From: AC-49 sp963766605 | GTDB taxonomy: Bacteria > Actinomycetota > Thermoleophilia > Solirubrobacterales > Solirubrobacteraceae | Reading direction: 5' to 3' | Length of the DNA stretch: 64,000 bases | Assembly (NCBI GenBank): GCA_963766605.1 | Contig: CAVYAT010000006.1 | Location: 208,933-272,932, forward strand | Part shown: piece by piece, positions 46,647 through 55,272 of the stretch | How the letters are laid out: each line of letters opens with the position of its first letter | Numbering within the stretch: position 1 is the stretch's first letter | The notes under the pieces: generated by a model | Databases searched by the model: none | The model's input: only the letters and a program-made list of their open reading frames with translations | What the model was told of the DNA's origin: nothing | Made by a program: the position numbers and the translations under genes

Positions 46647-46718
46647 GCTCATCGTGCGAAATATTTGCGCGCGCGAGCAACTATTCCCGGAGGATATATA
46701 CCTTGCAATCCGATGAGC
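46647..46718. promoter_or_regulatory. AT-rich divergent promoter with GCTCATCG / CGATGAGC repeat
   Basis: GCTCATCG (46647-46654) and its complement (46711-46718) flank an unusually AT-rich stretch with the palindrome AAATATTT (46659-46666) and TATATA (46695-46700), a good -10 for one of the divergent genes. Two short upstream reading frames (46713 and 46738/46741) end just before the GTG at 46759. Confidence 0.45.
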
Positions 46719-46758
46719 ACACGCGGCCAGGTCACACCATGATGAGCCGCAGCGCGCC

Positions 46759-47733
46759 GTGAGATTCGCGGTGGTGGGTGCGGGCGCCATCGGGGCGTAT
46801 GTCGGCGCGACGCTCAGCGCCGCCGGTGCCGACGTCACGCTGATCGCCCGCGGGGCGCACTTGGAAGCCATGCAGGATCACGGCGTACGCGTGCTCAGCC
46901 AACGAGGAGATTTCGAGACCCATCCGGCCGCCACCGACGACATCGAGGCGATCGGGGACGCGGATGTCGTCTTCCTGGCCCTCAAGGCCTACAGCCTGCC
47001 GGCCATGGCGCCGTCGATCGCGGCGGCCATGCGGCCCGGGGCGGCCCTGGTGTGCGCGCAGAACGGGATCCCGTACTGGTACTTCCACGACCACGGCGGC
47101 CGCCTCGAAGGCACGACGCTCGAGTCGGTCGACCCTGGAGGCGTGATCGCGCGATCGATGCCCGACGGAGCGGCCGTCGGCTGCGTCGTCTACTGCGCGG
47201 CGGAGATCGTGGAGCCCGGCGTCATCCGTCACGTGGACGGAACACAGTTGCTGATCGGCGAGCCCGACGGCACCACCAGCGAGCGGTGTGTCGCGATCTC
47301 CGAGGCCTTCGGTACTGCGGGGCTCACGGCACCGGTCGACGACCGGCTGCGCGACCAGGTGTGGCTGAAGCTCATCGGGAACGTCGCGTGCAATCCCGTG
47401 TGCGCGCTCACGGGCGCGACGCTCGGCGGGCTCGGCCGGTCGCCGGCGATGGTCGAGGCACTTCGAGCGATGTTCGACGAGGTGGCTCGGGTGACCGACC
47501 GTCTCGGGATCGAGTATCCCATCAGCCTCGAACGCCGGCTGCAGGGCGCGTTCGAGGTCGGCGAGCACAAACCATCGATGTTGATGGACCGCGAGGCCGG
47601 AAAGCCGCTCGAATACGAGTGCATGACCGGTGCCGTGGTCGAGCTGGCACACCTTCTGGATGTCCCGGTCCCGAGGATCGAAGCCATCCACGCGTGCGTG
47701 AGCCTGCTGGACGCGATGCGGCCCACGCCCTAG
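46759..47733 (+). CDS. Ketopantoate-reductase-like (ApbA/PanE) 2-oxoacid reductase
   Basis: 324 residues. FAVVGAGAIGAYVGATLSAA binds NADP(H). KLIGNVACNPVCALTGATLG holds the family's catalytic Lys and Asn, and the C-terminal helix domain follows. True PanE acts in pantothenate synthesis, but many homologues in catabolic loci reduce other 2-oxo acids; no other pantothenate genes are near. GTG 46759 begins directly after the TGA of a tiny upstream frame (GTGA). Confidence 0.85.
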   Translation: MRFAVVGAGAIGAYVGATLSAAGADVTLIARGAHLEAMQDHGVRVLSQRGDFETHPAATDDIEAIGDADVVFLALKAYSLPAMAPSIAAAMRPGAALVCAQNGIPYWYFHDHGGRLEGTTLESVDPGGVIARSMPDGAAVGCVVYCAAEIVEPGVIRHVDGTQLLIGEPDGTTSERCVAISEAFGTAGLTAPVDDRLRDQVWLKLIGNVACNPVCALTGATLGGLGRSPAMVEALRAMFDEVARVTDRLGIEYPISLERRLQGAFEVGEHKPSMLMDREAGKPLEYECMTGAVVELAHLLDVPVPRIEAIHACVSLLDAMRPTP

Positions 47734-47745
47734 CTCGCTCCGGCG

Positions 47746-48171
47746 TCAGTCGGCGACGGCGGCCTGCGCGACGACGTGGTCGGCGCGCAGCGACACGAGC
47801 ATCTCACCGGGGACCGCGTTGCGTCGTCCGTACTCCTGCGCGCGGTCGGCGCCCATGTACCGGGCCGCGATCCGGATCGACGCCTCGAGCATTGCCTCGG
47901 GGTCCTCGTCGAGCGTCACCGGGCCGCTGATCGTGACGAAGGCGAACGGCGGACGATCGTCGTCGACGCAGACGCTCGCCTGACCGCTGCGGCGCAGGTT
48001 GCGCCCCTTGACCGTGTCGGCGCCGGTCATGAAGACGATCGCGTCGCCGTCAAGCACGAACCACACCGGCATCACGTGCGGCCGTCCGTCGGCGCGGACC
48101 GTCGCGAGCTTGCCGGTCCGCGTGCCCTCCTGCACGAACGCCTTCCACTGGGCTTCGGTCATCGGCGCCAT
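47746..48171 (-). CDS. PPOX-class (pyridoxamine-oxidase-fold) F420/FMN protein
   Basis: 141-residue split beta-barrel. EGTRTGKLATVRADGRPHVM and PVWFVLDGDAIVFMTGADTV, then KGRNLRRSGQASVCVDDDRP, match the Rv1155-like F420-dependent group. ATG 48171 is chosen because the upstream extension looks random. Convergent with the ketopantoate-reductase-like gene, 12 bases apart. A third likely F420-linked protein in the window. Confidence 0.85.
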   Translation of the reverse strand: MAPMTEAQWKAFVQEGTRTGKLATVRADGRPHVMPVWFVLDGDAIVFMTGADTVKGRNLRRSGQASVCVDDDRPPFAFVTISGPVTLDEDPEAMLEASIRIAARYMGADRAQEYGRRNAVPGEMLVSLRADHVVAQAAVAD

Positions 48172-48196
48172 CGCCACCGATCGTAGCGCCGCGGAC

Positions 48197-49153
48197 TCAG
48201 CCGCCGGGGAGCCGGTAGGGCCGGCCCCCACCCACGGGGTACGCCAGCCACTCGACGCCGCCACGGACGCCGGCGGTGACGCGCAGATGACCAACGCGCT
48301 TGCCCGCGGCCGCGAGCCGGGACATGAGTGCCGCCGGGGTCGACGGGTCCAAGCTCGTAAGCATGTAGGTGCGCCCCGGGCGCTTCAGCGCGACGACGTT
48401 GCCGCTCAGATAGCCGCCCGTGGCGTCGATGCTGATCTCCTTGCCCTGAAGGCCGCGCGGGCCGAGCGCCACGCTCACGTCGAGACCGCCAGGCACGAGC
48501 AGGACGGATCGCACCTTCGCGCCCGCCCCCAGATAGACGCCCGCGATCGTCAGCGCCCGCTTGAAGTTGTCGGTGCGGTAGAGCGAGCTCGGATCGGTCG
48601 AGCTGAGCGTCGGTGGCTGGAAGAAGGCAGTGGTGACGGCCGGGCCGCCGGCGTCGGCGAGGTGGTCGGTCGGGAAGACCGAGGCGACGGCGAACGCGAG
48701 CGCCAGGGCGGCAACCCATGCTGCGATCGCCGTCACCGCACGGCCCGTTGCGCCGGACGGTTGGCGCGGGCCGGAGCCTCGCCGCGCGGACCACACTGCG
48801 CCCGCCAGCAACCCCACGCCCACGGCGGCGAAGCAGGCGCCGAAGATCACCGCGAACGTCCGCGTTGGCCTGACCGTCATCGCCCCGAGACCGAACGCGA
48901 GAAACAGCGGCCCCAAGAGAACGAACAGGTTCGGCGCGCCGGCGGCGCCCGCCGCGATGATCAAGAACAACCCGATCGGCAGGACGATCCCCCACGCCGT
49001 GGCGCTCGAGGAACACCGCGGCGCGGGCCCGAACCGGGTGTACCCGGTCGTCGAGCAGTTCCCGGACTCCAGCAGGTGATGGACGCCGATTCCCACCATC
49101 GCCGACGCGAACACGATCACTGCGATGGCGCCTATCGACTTGTAGCTGACCAC
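48197..49153 (-). CDS. Multi-pass membrane protein with extracytoplasmic tail, unknown
   Basis: 318 residues from GTG 49153. About five hydrophobic segments (KSIGAIAVIVFASAMVGIG, GIVLPIGLFLIIAAGAAGAP, LFVLLGPLFLAFGLGAM, FAVIFGACFAAVGVGLLAGA, AIAAWVAALALAFAVASVF) are followed by a roughly 120-residue tail ending GGGRPYRLPGG. The first loop carries two Cys (GNC, RCSS). TACGCT lies nine bases before the GTG, so the mRNA may be nearly leaderless. The GTG choice keeps the gene clear of the divergent protease start. Confidence 0.7.
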   Translation of the reverse strand: MVSYKSIGAIAVIVFASAMVGIGVHHLLESGNCSTTGYTRFGPAPRCSSSATAWGIVLPIGLFLIIAAGAAGAPNLFVLLGPLFLAFGLGAMTVRPTRTFAVIFGACFAAVGVGLLAGAVWSARRGSGPRQPSGATGRAVTAIAAWVAALALAFAVASVFPTDHLADAGGPAVTTAFFQPPTLSSTDPSSLYRTDNFKRALTIAGVYLGAGAKVRSVLLVPGGLDVSVALGPRGLQGKEISIDATGGYLSGNVVALKRPGRTYMLTSLDPSTPAALMSRLAAAGKRVGHLRVTAGVRGGVEWLAYPVGGGRPYRLPGG

Positions 49154-49217
49154 GCGACGGGCAGCGTACGGGTCCGTGACGATTGCGTGAGGGCCGGCTC
49201 GTAGCGTCTCGGAGACG

Positions 49218-51515
49218 ATGACCGTCCCACGTCTCCTCGCTCTGGTCTGTGCGCTGATGATCGTCGCGGTCGTGCCCGTGACCGCCAGGGCGACGATCAC
49301 GATCATCGCCCAGGGCGGGGCCATCGAACCGCAGGACTTCGCGACGAGCGACGGGTCCGACGGCGGCGGTGAGCAGACGGACCGCGAGACGATCCCCAAC
49401 CTCCCGGGCGCAGCAACCGCGACCGTGGCCGGGAACCCAGGCGGCGCGTCCGCGATGTCGTCGGTCGGATCGGCCCACGCTGCGGTGTCGAGCTCGCTGC
49501 ACGTGTCATCTACCGTCAGCCAGACGTCGGGCATGGTGTTCTCCTCGACGATGAGCAGCGGCGGCTCGGCCTCGACGCACCGGACAACAGCCGACGACGA
49601 AGCGGCACGGGCGATGGAGGCGACGGCCGGCGACGAGGGCGGCTCGTCGATCCAGTTCACCATCGACGTGCCGATGAACTACACCCTGTCGGGCGGCACG
49701 TCCAATGACGTCTCGGCCGACAGCCCCGAGTCCGACGAGAGCATCCGGTTCAACGGTCCGAGCGGCGCCATTGCGACCGCCGGGACCGGCCAGGGCGTCT
49801 CGGCCAGCGGCCTGCTCCCGGCGGGCGGCTACAGCCTCACCAGCGAGGCGTTCATGAACCTCACCGCCGGCTCGCCCAACACGGCCGGCGCCTCCAAGGG
49901 CGCGTCGGGCGCCGTCGGCTTCGACGTCACGCTCGGGCTCACCCCGGCGCCCGATTCCGACGGCGACGGGCTGCCCGACGCGTGGGAGACCGACGGCATC
50001 GACGTGGACGGCGACGGGGCGATCGATCTCGACCTGCCGACGATGGGCGCCGACCCCCAGCACAAGGACATCTTCCTGGAGCTCGACGCGATGGCCGGAC
50101 ACGGGATCGATCAGTCGGCGATCGACGACGTCGTGCAGGCGTTCGCCGACGCCCCCGTCTCCAACCCCGACGGAACGGACGGCATCACGCTGCACGTCGA
50201 CAACGGCCCGACCTCGGTGATGGACCCGACCACGGGCACGCAGTGGGGCAATCTCTCCGACCACGACGTCCTCCCCCATCAGCAGGTCCTCGGCACCGAG
50301 GTCAACGACGACTACAACTGGTCGGCGTTCGACGCGCGCAAGGCCGTGAACTTCTCGCCGACGCGCCGGCCGGCCTTTCACTACGCGATATCGGCCCATC
50401 AGTTCGGCGCCCCCGGCGAGCGCGCCACCGGGATCTCGCGCGGCATCGTGGCCGCCGACTTCCTCATCGCGACCGGGTTCTGCAGCCCGGACCTCGCAAA
50501 TGACTGCCGACGCGGGGACCGCACCGACGCGGGCGTCCTGATGCACGAGCTCGGCCATAACCTCGGGCTGCGCCACGGCGGCACCGACGACGTCAACTAC
50601 AAGCCCAACTACCTGTCGATCATGAACTACGACTTCACGTTCTCTTGGCTGCCGCAGTCCTCGGGTTCCAACGTGCTCGACGTGCTGGACTATTCGCGGT
50701 TCGACCTGTCATCGCTGGACGAGAACGCCCTCGACGAGGACCAGGGGCTCGGAGCACCGATCGGTTCCGACGCCGCCGCGTTCTCGACGGTCGACTGGTG
50801 TGCGCCCGGTGTCGGGGCGCTGGCACCGGTGCGCGTCCACCAGGTCGACTTCAACTGTGACGGCCAGAGGGGCGGGGTCGTCGGCGCCGACGTCAATCGC
50901 GACAACCTGCGCACGACGCTGACCGGCCCCGACGACTGGTCGCGCCTGGTGTACAAGGGCGGCGGCATCGGATCGCTCGCCCCGCCCGTGGTGCCGACCA
51001 GCACTCCCCAGAACGAGGCGCCGGTGACCGAGTTGCTCGCCGACGAGGCGGTCGTTGACGCCGGCATCCCCCCAGCGCCCGGCCCGGTCACGACGCCCAG
51101 CCCGCCGGCCGGCCCAGCGCCCGCGACGCCTGCTGCACCGGCGCCCAGGCGGGCGACCTGCACGCTGCGACCGACGTCGACGCGTGTCGCCCTGCGCGGC
51201 GCCGCCCGCGGGCGCCTCACGCTGGCCGCCCGCTGCGACGGTGACGCGAAGCTCACTCTGCGCACGACCATCGCGACAACCCGCCGCGTCCACCGCCGCC
51301 GCCACACGACGAAGGTGTCCCTGAAGTCCGTCACCGCGCGCGCCCGCGCCAAGACGGCCGTGACGATCCGCGTCACGCTCCCCCGCGCGGTGCTTCGCGC
51401 GCTCGCGCGCCACGACGGCGCGTCGGCGACGCTGGCTCTCCAGGTCACGAGCGCGGGTGGTGTGCGCACCGTCACGGTCCGGATCGCCCACCTGCAGGCG
51501 AAGTCCGGGCGATGA
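49218..51515 (+). CDS. Secreted metzincin-type protease with calcium-binding motif
   Basis: 765 residues. Signal peptide MTVPRLLALVCALMIVAVVP ending TARA. A calcium-loop segment SDGDGLPDAWETDGIDVDGD resembles thrombospondin-type or dockerin repeats. Zinc site HELGHNLGLRH (His443, Glu444, His447, His453), with SIMNYDF as Met-turn. A Pro/Ala-rich linker then a C-terminal basic beta-rich domain (TLAARCDGDAKLTLRTT). Predicted extracellular. GGAG lies four bases before ATG 49218. Confidence 0.85.
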   Translation: MTVPRLLALVCALMIVAVVPVTARATITIIAQGGAIEPQDFATSDGSDGGGEQTDRETIPNLPGAATATVAGNPGGASAMSSVGSAHAAVSSSLHVSSTVSQTSGMVFSSTMSSGGSASTHRTTADDEAARAMEATAGDEGGSSIQFTIDVPMNYTLSGGTSNDVSADSPESDESIRFNGPSGAIATAGTGQGVSASGLLPAGGYSLTSEAFMNLTAGSPNTAGASKGASGAVGFDVTLGLTPAPDSDGDGLPDAWETDGIDVDGDGAIDLDLPTMGADPQHKDIFLELDAMAGHGIDQSAIDDVVQAFADAPVSNPDGTDGITLHVDNGPTSVMDPTTGTQWGNLSDHDVLPHQQVLGTEVNDDYNWSAFDARKAVNFSPTRRPAFHYAISAHQFGAPGERATGISRGIVAADFLIATGFCSPDLANDCRRGDRTDAGVLMHELGHNLGLRHGGTDDVNYKPNYLSIMNYDFTFSWLPQSSGSNVLDVLDYSRFDLSSLDENALDEDQGLGAPIGSDAAAFSTVDWCAPGVGALAPVRVHQVDFNCDGQRGGVVGADVNRDNLRTTLTGPDDWSRLVYKGGGIGSLAPPVVPTSTPQNEAPVTELLADEAVVDAGIPPAPGPVTTPSPPAGPAPATPAAPAPRRATCTLRPTSTRVALRGAARGRLTLAARCDGDAKLTLRTTIATTRRVHRRRHTTKVSLKSVTARARAKTAVTIRVTLPRAVLRALARHDGASATLALQVTSAGGVRTVTVRIAHLQAKSGR

Positions 51516-51587
51516 CGTTGGGCGCAAGTCGATGGTGTTGACACCCGCACGCGAAGTCTGCGAGCTTGACTCGGGGCGTCACCCAAG

Positions 51588-52031
51588 ATGCAGCTTCTCG
51601 ATCGCGACTCTCCCGGAGCTCCGGTTTCACCTGCGACACCGCAGGTGCGCCGTTGCCTGGTGGTGGTTGAGGCTGGCCATGACCCCCGCGATGCCGTCGA
51701 GTTGGCGGTTGCGCATACCGGCGATGGCGAGCCGCTTCACCTGGCCGTTCCGCCCCCGTGGGAGGCACTGCACGCGATGTGCGCAGTACCGGTGGCCGGT
51801 ATGTCCGGTGGTCCGGTATTGATGCGCCTGTGGTCGGACACCGTCGCACGAGCCAAAGCGTGCGTCCCAGCCCATCTTGACATCGTCCAACTCCACGCCC
51901 GATGGCATGAACTGGACACGCGCATCGACCGACAGCACATTGATCTTCTCGTGACCAAGGCCGGCCTCAAGACACAACGGCGGCTTGTTGACCTGGCCGC
52001 AGGTCGCGGCGTGCCGACAGTGCCACTCTGA
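51588..52031 (+). CDS. Small universal-stress-protein-like or unknown protein
   Basis: 147 residues. RRCLVVVEAGHDPRDAVELA reads like the first beta strand and helix of a universal-stress-protein fold, but the ATP-binding G-2x-G-9x-G(S/T) motif is not visible. Composition (few Arg runs, several Cys and His) is normal for a protein. The 3' part overlaps only the upstream extension of the following MFS gene. A TTGACA at 51537-51542 could be a -35. Confidence 0.5.
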   Translation: MQLLDRDSPGAPVSPATPQVRRCLVVVEAGHDPRDAVELAVAHTGDGEPLHLAVPPPWEALHAMCAVPVAGMSGGPVLMRLWSDTVARAKACVPAHLDIVQLHARWHELDTRIDRQHIDLLVTKAGLKTQRRLVDLAAGRGVPTVPL

Positions 52032-52068
52032 CGCGGCGATCGCGGACTGGTGTATTTGTGTACGGGCC

Positions 52069-53505
52069 GTGTCCGCCGTCCAGCCGACCCACGAAGACTC
52101 CGGACGCCAGCACTACAACCTGACCTTCGCGATCCTGGCGATGGGCGCGATCAGCTTCTCGCTGCTCCAGTCGCTCGTCGTGCCGGCGCTGCCGGAGATC
52201 CAGAAGGCGCTTCACGCCTCGGAGGCGTCGGTCGCCTGGGTGCTGACCGCGTACCTGCTCAGCGCGTCGGTCAGCACACCGATCGCCGGGCGCCTCGGCG
52301 ACATGTACGGCAAGGAGCGGCTGCTCGTCATCGTGCTTGCTGCGCTGGCCCTTGGAACGCTCGTGTCCGCGTTGGCGACGTCGATGGGCGTACTGATCGC
52401 CGGGCGCGTGATCCAGGGCATCGGCGGCGGCGTCTTCCCGCTGGCGTTCGGGATCATCCGCGACGAGTTCCCGCGCGACCGCGTGGCCGGCGGCATCGGC
52501 CTGCTGTCGTCGATCCTCGGCATCGGCGGCGGCCTCGGTGTCGTGCTCGCCGGGCCGATCGTCGAGAAGCTGTCGTATCACTGGCTGTTCTGGCTGCCGC
52601 TGATCATGATCGTGATCGCGACCGTCGCGACGCTGCTCTACGTGCCCGAGTCGCCGATCAAGGTCCCGAGCACGATCAACTGGGCGGCAGGACTGCTGAT
52701 GTCGGCCGGGCTGACCACCGGGCTGATCGCGGTCAGCGAAACGACGACCTGGGGCTGGACGTCACCGAAGACGATCGCGCTGCTCGCCGTCTCCGGCATC
52801 CTGCTCGCGCTGTGGGTGCTACGCGAGCTCCGCTCGCGCGTCCCGCTGATCGACATGGGGATGATGCGCATCCGCGGCGTGTGGACGACCAACGTCGTCG
52901 CGTTCCTGCTCGGCGTCGGGATGTACTCGTCGTTCATCCTGATCCCCCAGTACGTCCAGGAGCCCAAGTCGACCGGCTACGGGCTGGCGGCATCGATCAC
53001 CGTGTCCGGCCTCTACCTGCTGCCGTCGACGCTCGCGATGGTCGTGATGGGCCGCCTCGCCGGGAGCCTGGAGCGGCGGTTCGGCTCGCGGCCGCCGCTG
53101 CTCGCCGGAGCGGCGTTCGCGATCGCATCGTTCGGACTGCTGACCGTTGCGCGGTCGCAGCCGTGGGAGATCCTGTTCGCGTCGCTGCTGCTGGGGATCG
53201 GGATCGGCCTGGCGTTCGCGGCGATGCCCAACCTGATCGTCGACAACGTCAGCCAGGAGCAGACCGGCGTCGCCACCGGGATGAACACCGTCCTGCGAAC
53301 GCTCGGCGGCGCGCTCGGCGGCCAGATCGCGGCGACGTTCCTGGCCGAGTTCACGGGCTTCGGCGGGCGGCCGACCGACCACGCCTACACCCTGGCCTTC
53401 GCCATGTGCACAGGAGCCATGATCGTCGGCCTGGCCGCAGGCTTCGCCATACCGACCCAGCGCCGCGCGGCGCTCCAGATGAACATCGCCCCCGCAGAAC
53501 GCTGA
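52069..53505 (+). CDS. MFS drug-exporter-type transporter (EmrB/QacA, DHA2)
   Basis: 478 residues from GTG 52069; about 14 membrane segments. Motif A GRLGDMYGKERLL, motif C-like LLSSILGIGGGLGVVLAGPI. It shares long matching stretches with the convergent MFS gene at 53786-55198, for example FPLAFGI(I/V)RDEFPR, SETTTWGW and MMRIRGVWT, so the two are paralogues. Exported substrate unknown. Confidence 0.88.
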   Translation: MSAVQPTHEDSGRQHYNLTFAILAMGAISFSLLQSLVVPALPEIQKALHASEASVAWVLTAYLLSASVSTPIAGRLGDMYGKERLLVIVLAALALGTLVSALATSMGVLIAGRVIQGIGGGVFPLAFGIIRDEFPRDRVAGGIGLLSSILGIGGGLGVVLAGPIVEKLSYHWLFWLPLIMIVIATVATLLYVPESPIKVPSTINWAAGLLMSAGLTTGLIAVSETTTWGWTSPKTIALLAVSGILLALWVLRELRSRVPLIDMGMMRIRGVWTTNVVAFLLGVGMYSSFILIPQYVQEPKSTGYGLAASITVSGLYLLPSTLAMVVMGRLAGSLERRFGSRPPLLAGAAFAIASFGLLTVARSQPWEILFASLLLGIGIGLAFAAMPNLIVDNVSQEQTGVATGMNTVLRTLGGALGGQIAATFLAEFTGFGGRPTDHAYTLAFAMCTGAMIVGLAAGFAIPTQRRAALQMNIAPAER

Positions 53506-53536
53506 GGACGAGCTGGACGGGCGCCACCACGGATCG

Positions 53537-53716
53537 CTAGGCAGGGCGGTCGGGCTGGCGGCGCTTGCGCCGGCGCGGCGTGTCCATGGGGCGCTCGATC
53601 GGTCCGCCTGGCGCCGCGGGGGACCGCGTCGGCCGTGTCGCGTCCGCCGCGGCACGGGCCTCGCGCTCCAGGATGCTCATCACGGCCCTTGCGTGGGCCT
53701 CGTCCCTACCGCCCAT
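53537..53716 (-). CDS. 59-residue small basic protein between two MFS genes
   Basis: ATG 53716 to TAG 53537. MGGRDEAHARAVMSILEREA suggests an amphipathic helix, followed by a Pro/Arg-rich tail RPMDTPRRRKRRQPDRPA. It lies 69 bases after the stop of the second MFS gene on the same strand, and its stop is 31 bases from the first MFS stop. The helix and absence of stops in this frame support coding; homology is unknown. Confidence 0.45.
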   Translation of the reverse strand: MGGRDEAHARAVMSILEREARAAADATRPTRSPAAPGGPIERPMDTPRRRKRRQPDRPA

Positions 53717-53785
53717 GGGTGTTGGGTCGGGGTGCGGGGCGCCGTTCTTGAGGTCTGGGCGTTCGACTGCACTGCCGCGGCACCC

Positions 53786-55198
53786 TCAGGCGGCGACGGC
53801 GGCGAGTTCCAGGGGCTCGGTGGCTGCCGTGCGGGGGACGAGGATCGCTGCGCCGAGGCTGAGGAGCAGGAAGACGGTGGCCAGCGCGAACGACTGGGTG
53901 AACCCGGTCACCGCGGGGAGTCCGTCGACCGTGTGGTCGGCGATCAGCGTCGCGGCGATCTGGCCGCCGAGCGCGCCGCCCAGGGTCCGCATGACCGTGT
54001 TCATGCCCGAGGCGACGCCGGTCTGCTGGGGCGGGACGGCGCCGACGACGATGTTGCCAAGCGCCGCGAACGCCAGACCCATCCCCATCCCCATCAGCGT
54101 CGAGCTGATGAGCAGGTCGTAGGGGTGGCTGTGCGCAACGACGAGCAGTCCGAACGCGCCGGCGGTGATCGCGGCGCCGCAGATCAGTGATACCCGGGAG
54201 CCGTAGCGCGCCGCCAGTCGGCCGGCCTGGAGGCTCATGACCATCATGCCGATGGTGCTCGGCAGGAGGTACAGGCCGGCGACGACGACCGACGAGCCGA
54301 AGCCGAACCCGGTGCTCGTCGGGAGCTCCGCGAACTGCGGAATGATGATGAACGCGGAGTACATGCCGGCCCCGAGCAGGAACGCCGCGGCGTTGGCCGT
54401 CCATACGCCGCGAATGCGCATCATCGTCATGTCGATGAGCGGCGTCGCGCTGCGCACCTCGACCGCGATCCAGCAGGCGCCCACGGCGACGCCGGCGGTC
54501 AGCAGTCCGAGGGTCTTCGGCGATCCCCAGCCCCAGGTCGTCGTCTCGCTGATCGCAAGCAGGATCGCCGACATGCTGATCGTCATCAGCGTCGCCGCGG
54601 TCCAGTTGATCTTGCCCGGGGCGCGCACCGGCGACTCGGGGATGAACCGCCACGTGAAGTAGGCGGCGACCACGGTCAGCGCGAGCGGGATCCAGAACAG
54701 CCAGTGCCAGTTGAGGTACTTGACGATCAGCCCCGAGCCGACGATGCCCAGCCCGCTGCCGACGCCGAGGATCGCCGACAGCAGTCCGATGCTCCCGGCC
54801 ACGCGCTCGCGCGGGAACTCGTCGCGGACGATCCCGAAGGCGAGCGGGAAGATGCCGCCGGCCGCACCCTGAAGCGCACGCCCCACGATCAGCATCGGCA
54901 GCGAGTGCGACAGCGCAGCGATCAGTGTGCCGACCCCGAGGATCAGGAGTGCCCACAGCAGGATGTGCTCCTTGCCGTGTATGTCGCCCAGGCGTCCGAG
55001 GATCGACGTGCCCACCGACGCCGCCAGGAGGTACGCGGTCAGGACCCACGTGACGCCGGTCTCGCTCGTGTGGAGATCGTGCTGGATCGTCGGCAGTGCC
55101 GGGATGACGACCGCGCCGACCAGCGCATAGGCGACCGCTCCCAGCGACAGCACCGCGAGGATGACGCGCGGATTGGATCTCTTGGTGTCCGCGGTCAT
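53786..55198 (-). CDS. MFS drug-exporter-type transporter (EmrB/QacA, DHA2), paralogue of the neighbour
   Basis: 470 residues from ATG 55198; about 14 membrane segments. Motif A GRLGDIHGKEHIL, motif C LLSAILGVGSGLGIVGSG. A TATAAT (55216-55211) lies 12 bases before the ATG, so the leader is very short. Divergent from a TetR gene that probably represses it. See the convergent MFS gene for the shared segments. Confidence 0.9.
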   Translation of the reverse strand: MTADTKRSNPRVILAVLSLGAVAYALVGAVVIPALPTIQHDLHTSETGVTWVLTAYLLAASVGTSILGRLGDIHGKEHILLWALLILGVGTLIAALSHSLPMLIVGRALQGAAGGIFPLAFGIVRDEFPRERVAGSIGLLSAILGVGSGLGIVGSGLIVKYLNWHWLFWIPLALTVVAAYFTWRFIPESPVRAPGKINWTAATLMTISMSAILLAISETTTWGWGSPKTLGLLTAGVAVGACWIAVEVRSATPLIDMTMMRIRGVWTANAAAFLLGAGMYSAFIIIPQFAELPTSTGFGFGSSVVVAGLYLLPSTIGMMVMSLQAGRLAARYGSRVSLICGAAITAGAFGLLVVAHSHPYDLLISSTLMGMGMGLAFAALGNIVVGAVPPQQTGVASGMNTVMRTLGGALGGQIAATLIADHTVDGLPAVTGFTQSFALATVFLLLSLGAAILVPRTAATEPLELAAVAA

Positions 55199-55210
55199 CG
55201 TGGCAGGGCC

Positions 55211-55266
55211 ATTATACGTACAAGAGTGTCCGCTTTGTCGCAGGGCCGACGCAGCCGCCGTATGCT
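55211..55266. promoter_or_regulatory. Divergent promoters of MFS exporter and TetR genes
   Basis: On the minus strand TATAAT at 55216-55211 for the exporter. On the plus strand TATGCT at 55261-55266, six bases before GTG 55273, implies a leaderless tetR mRNA. Between them ACAA...TTGT arms on the minus strand (55239-55221) form an imperfect dyad that could be the TetR operator. Confidence 0.5.
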
Positions 55267-55272
55267 CGCTGC

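Noticed and set aside
46713..46765. Two tiny upstream reading frames before the ketopantoate-reductase-like gene as leader peptides
   Set aside because: Nine and seven residues with no amino-acid bias and no ribosome site; noted only as possible translation-coupling frames.
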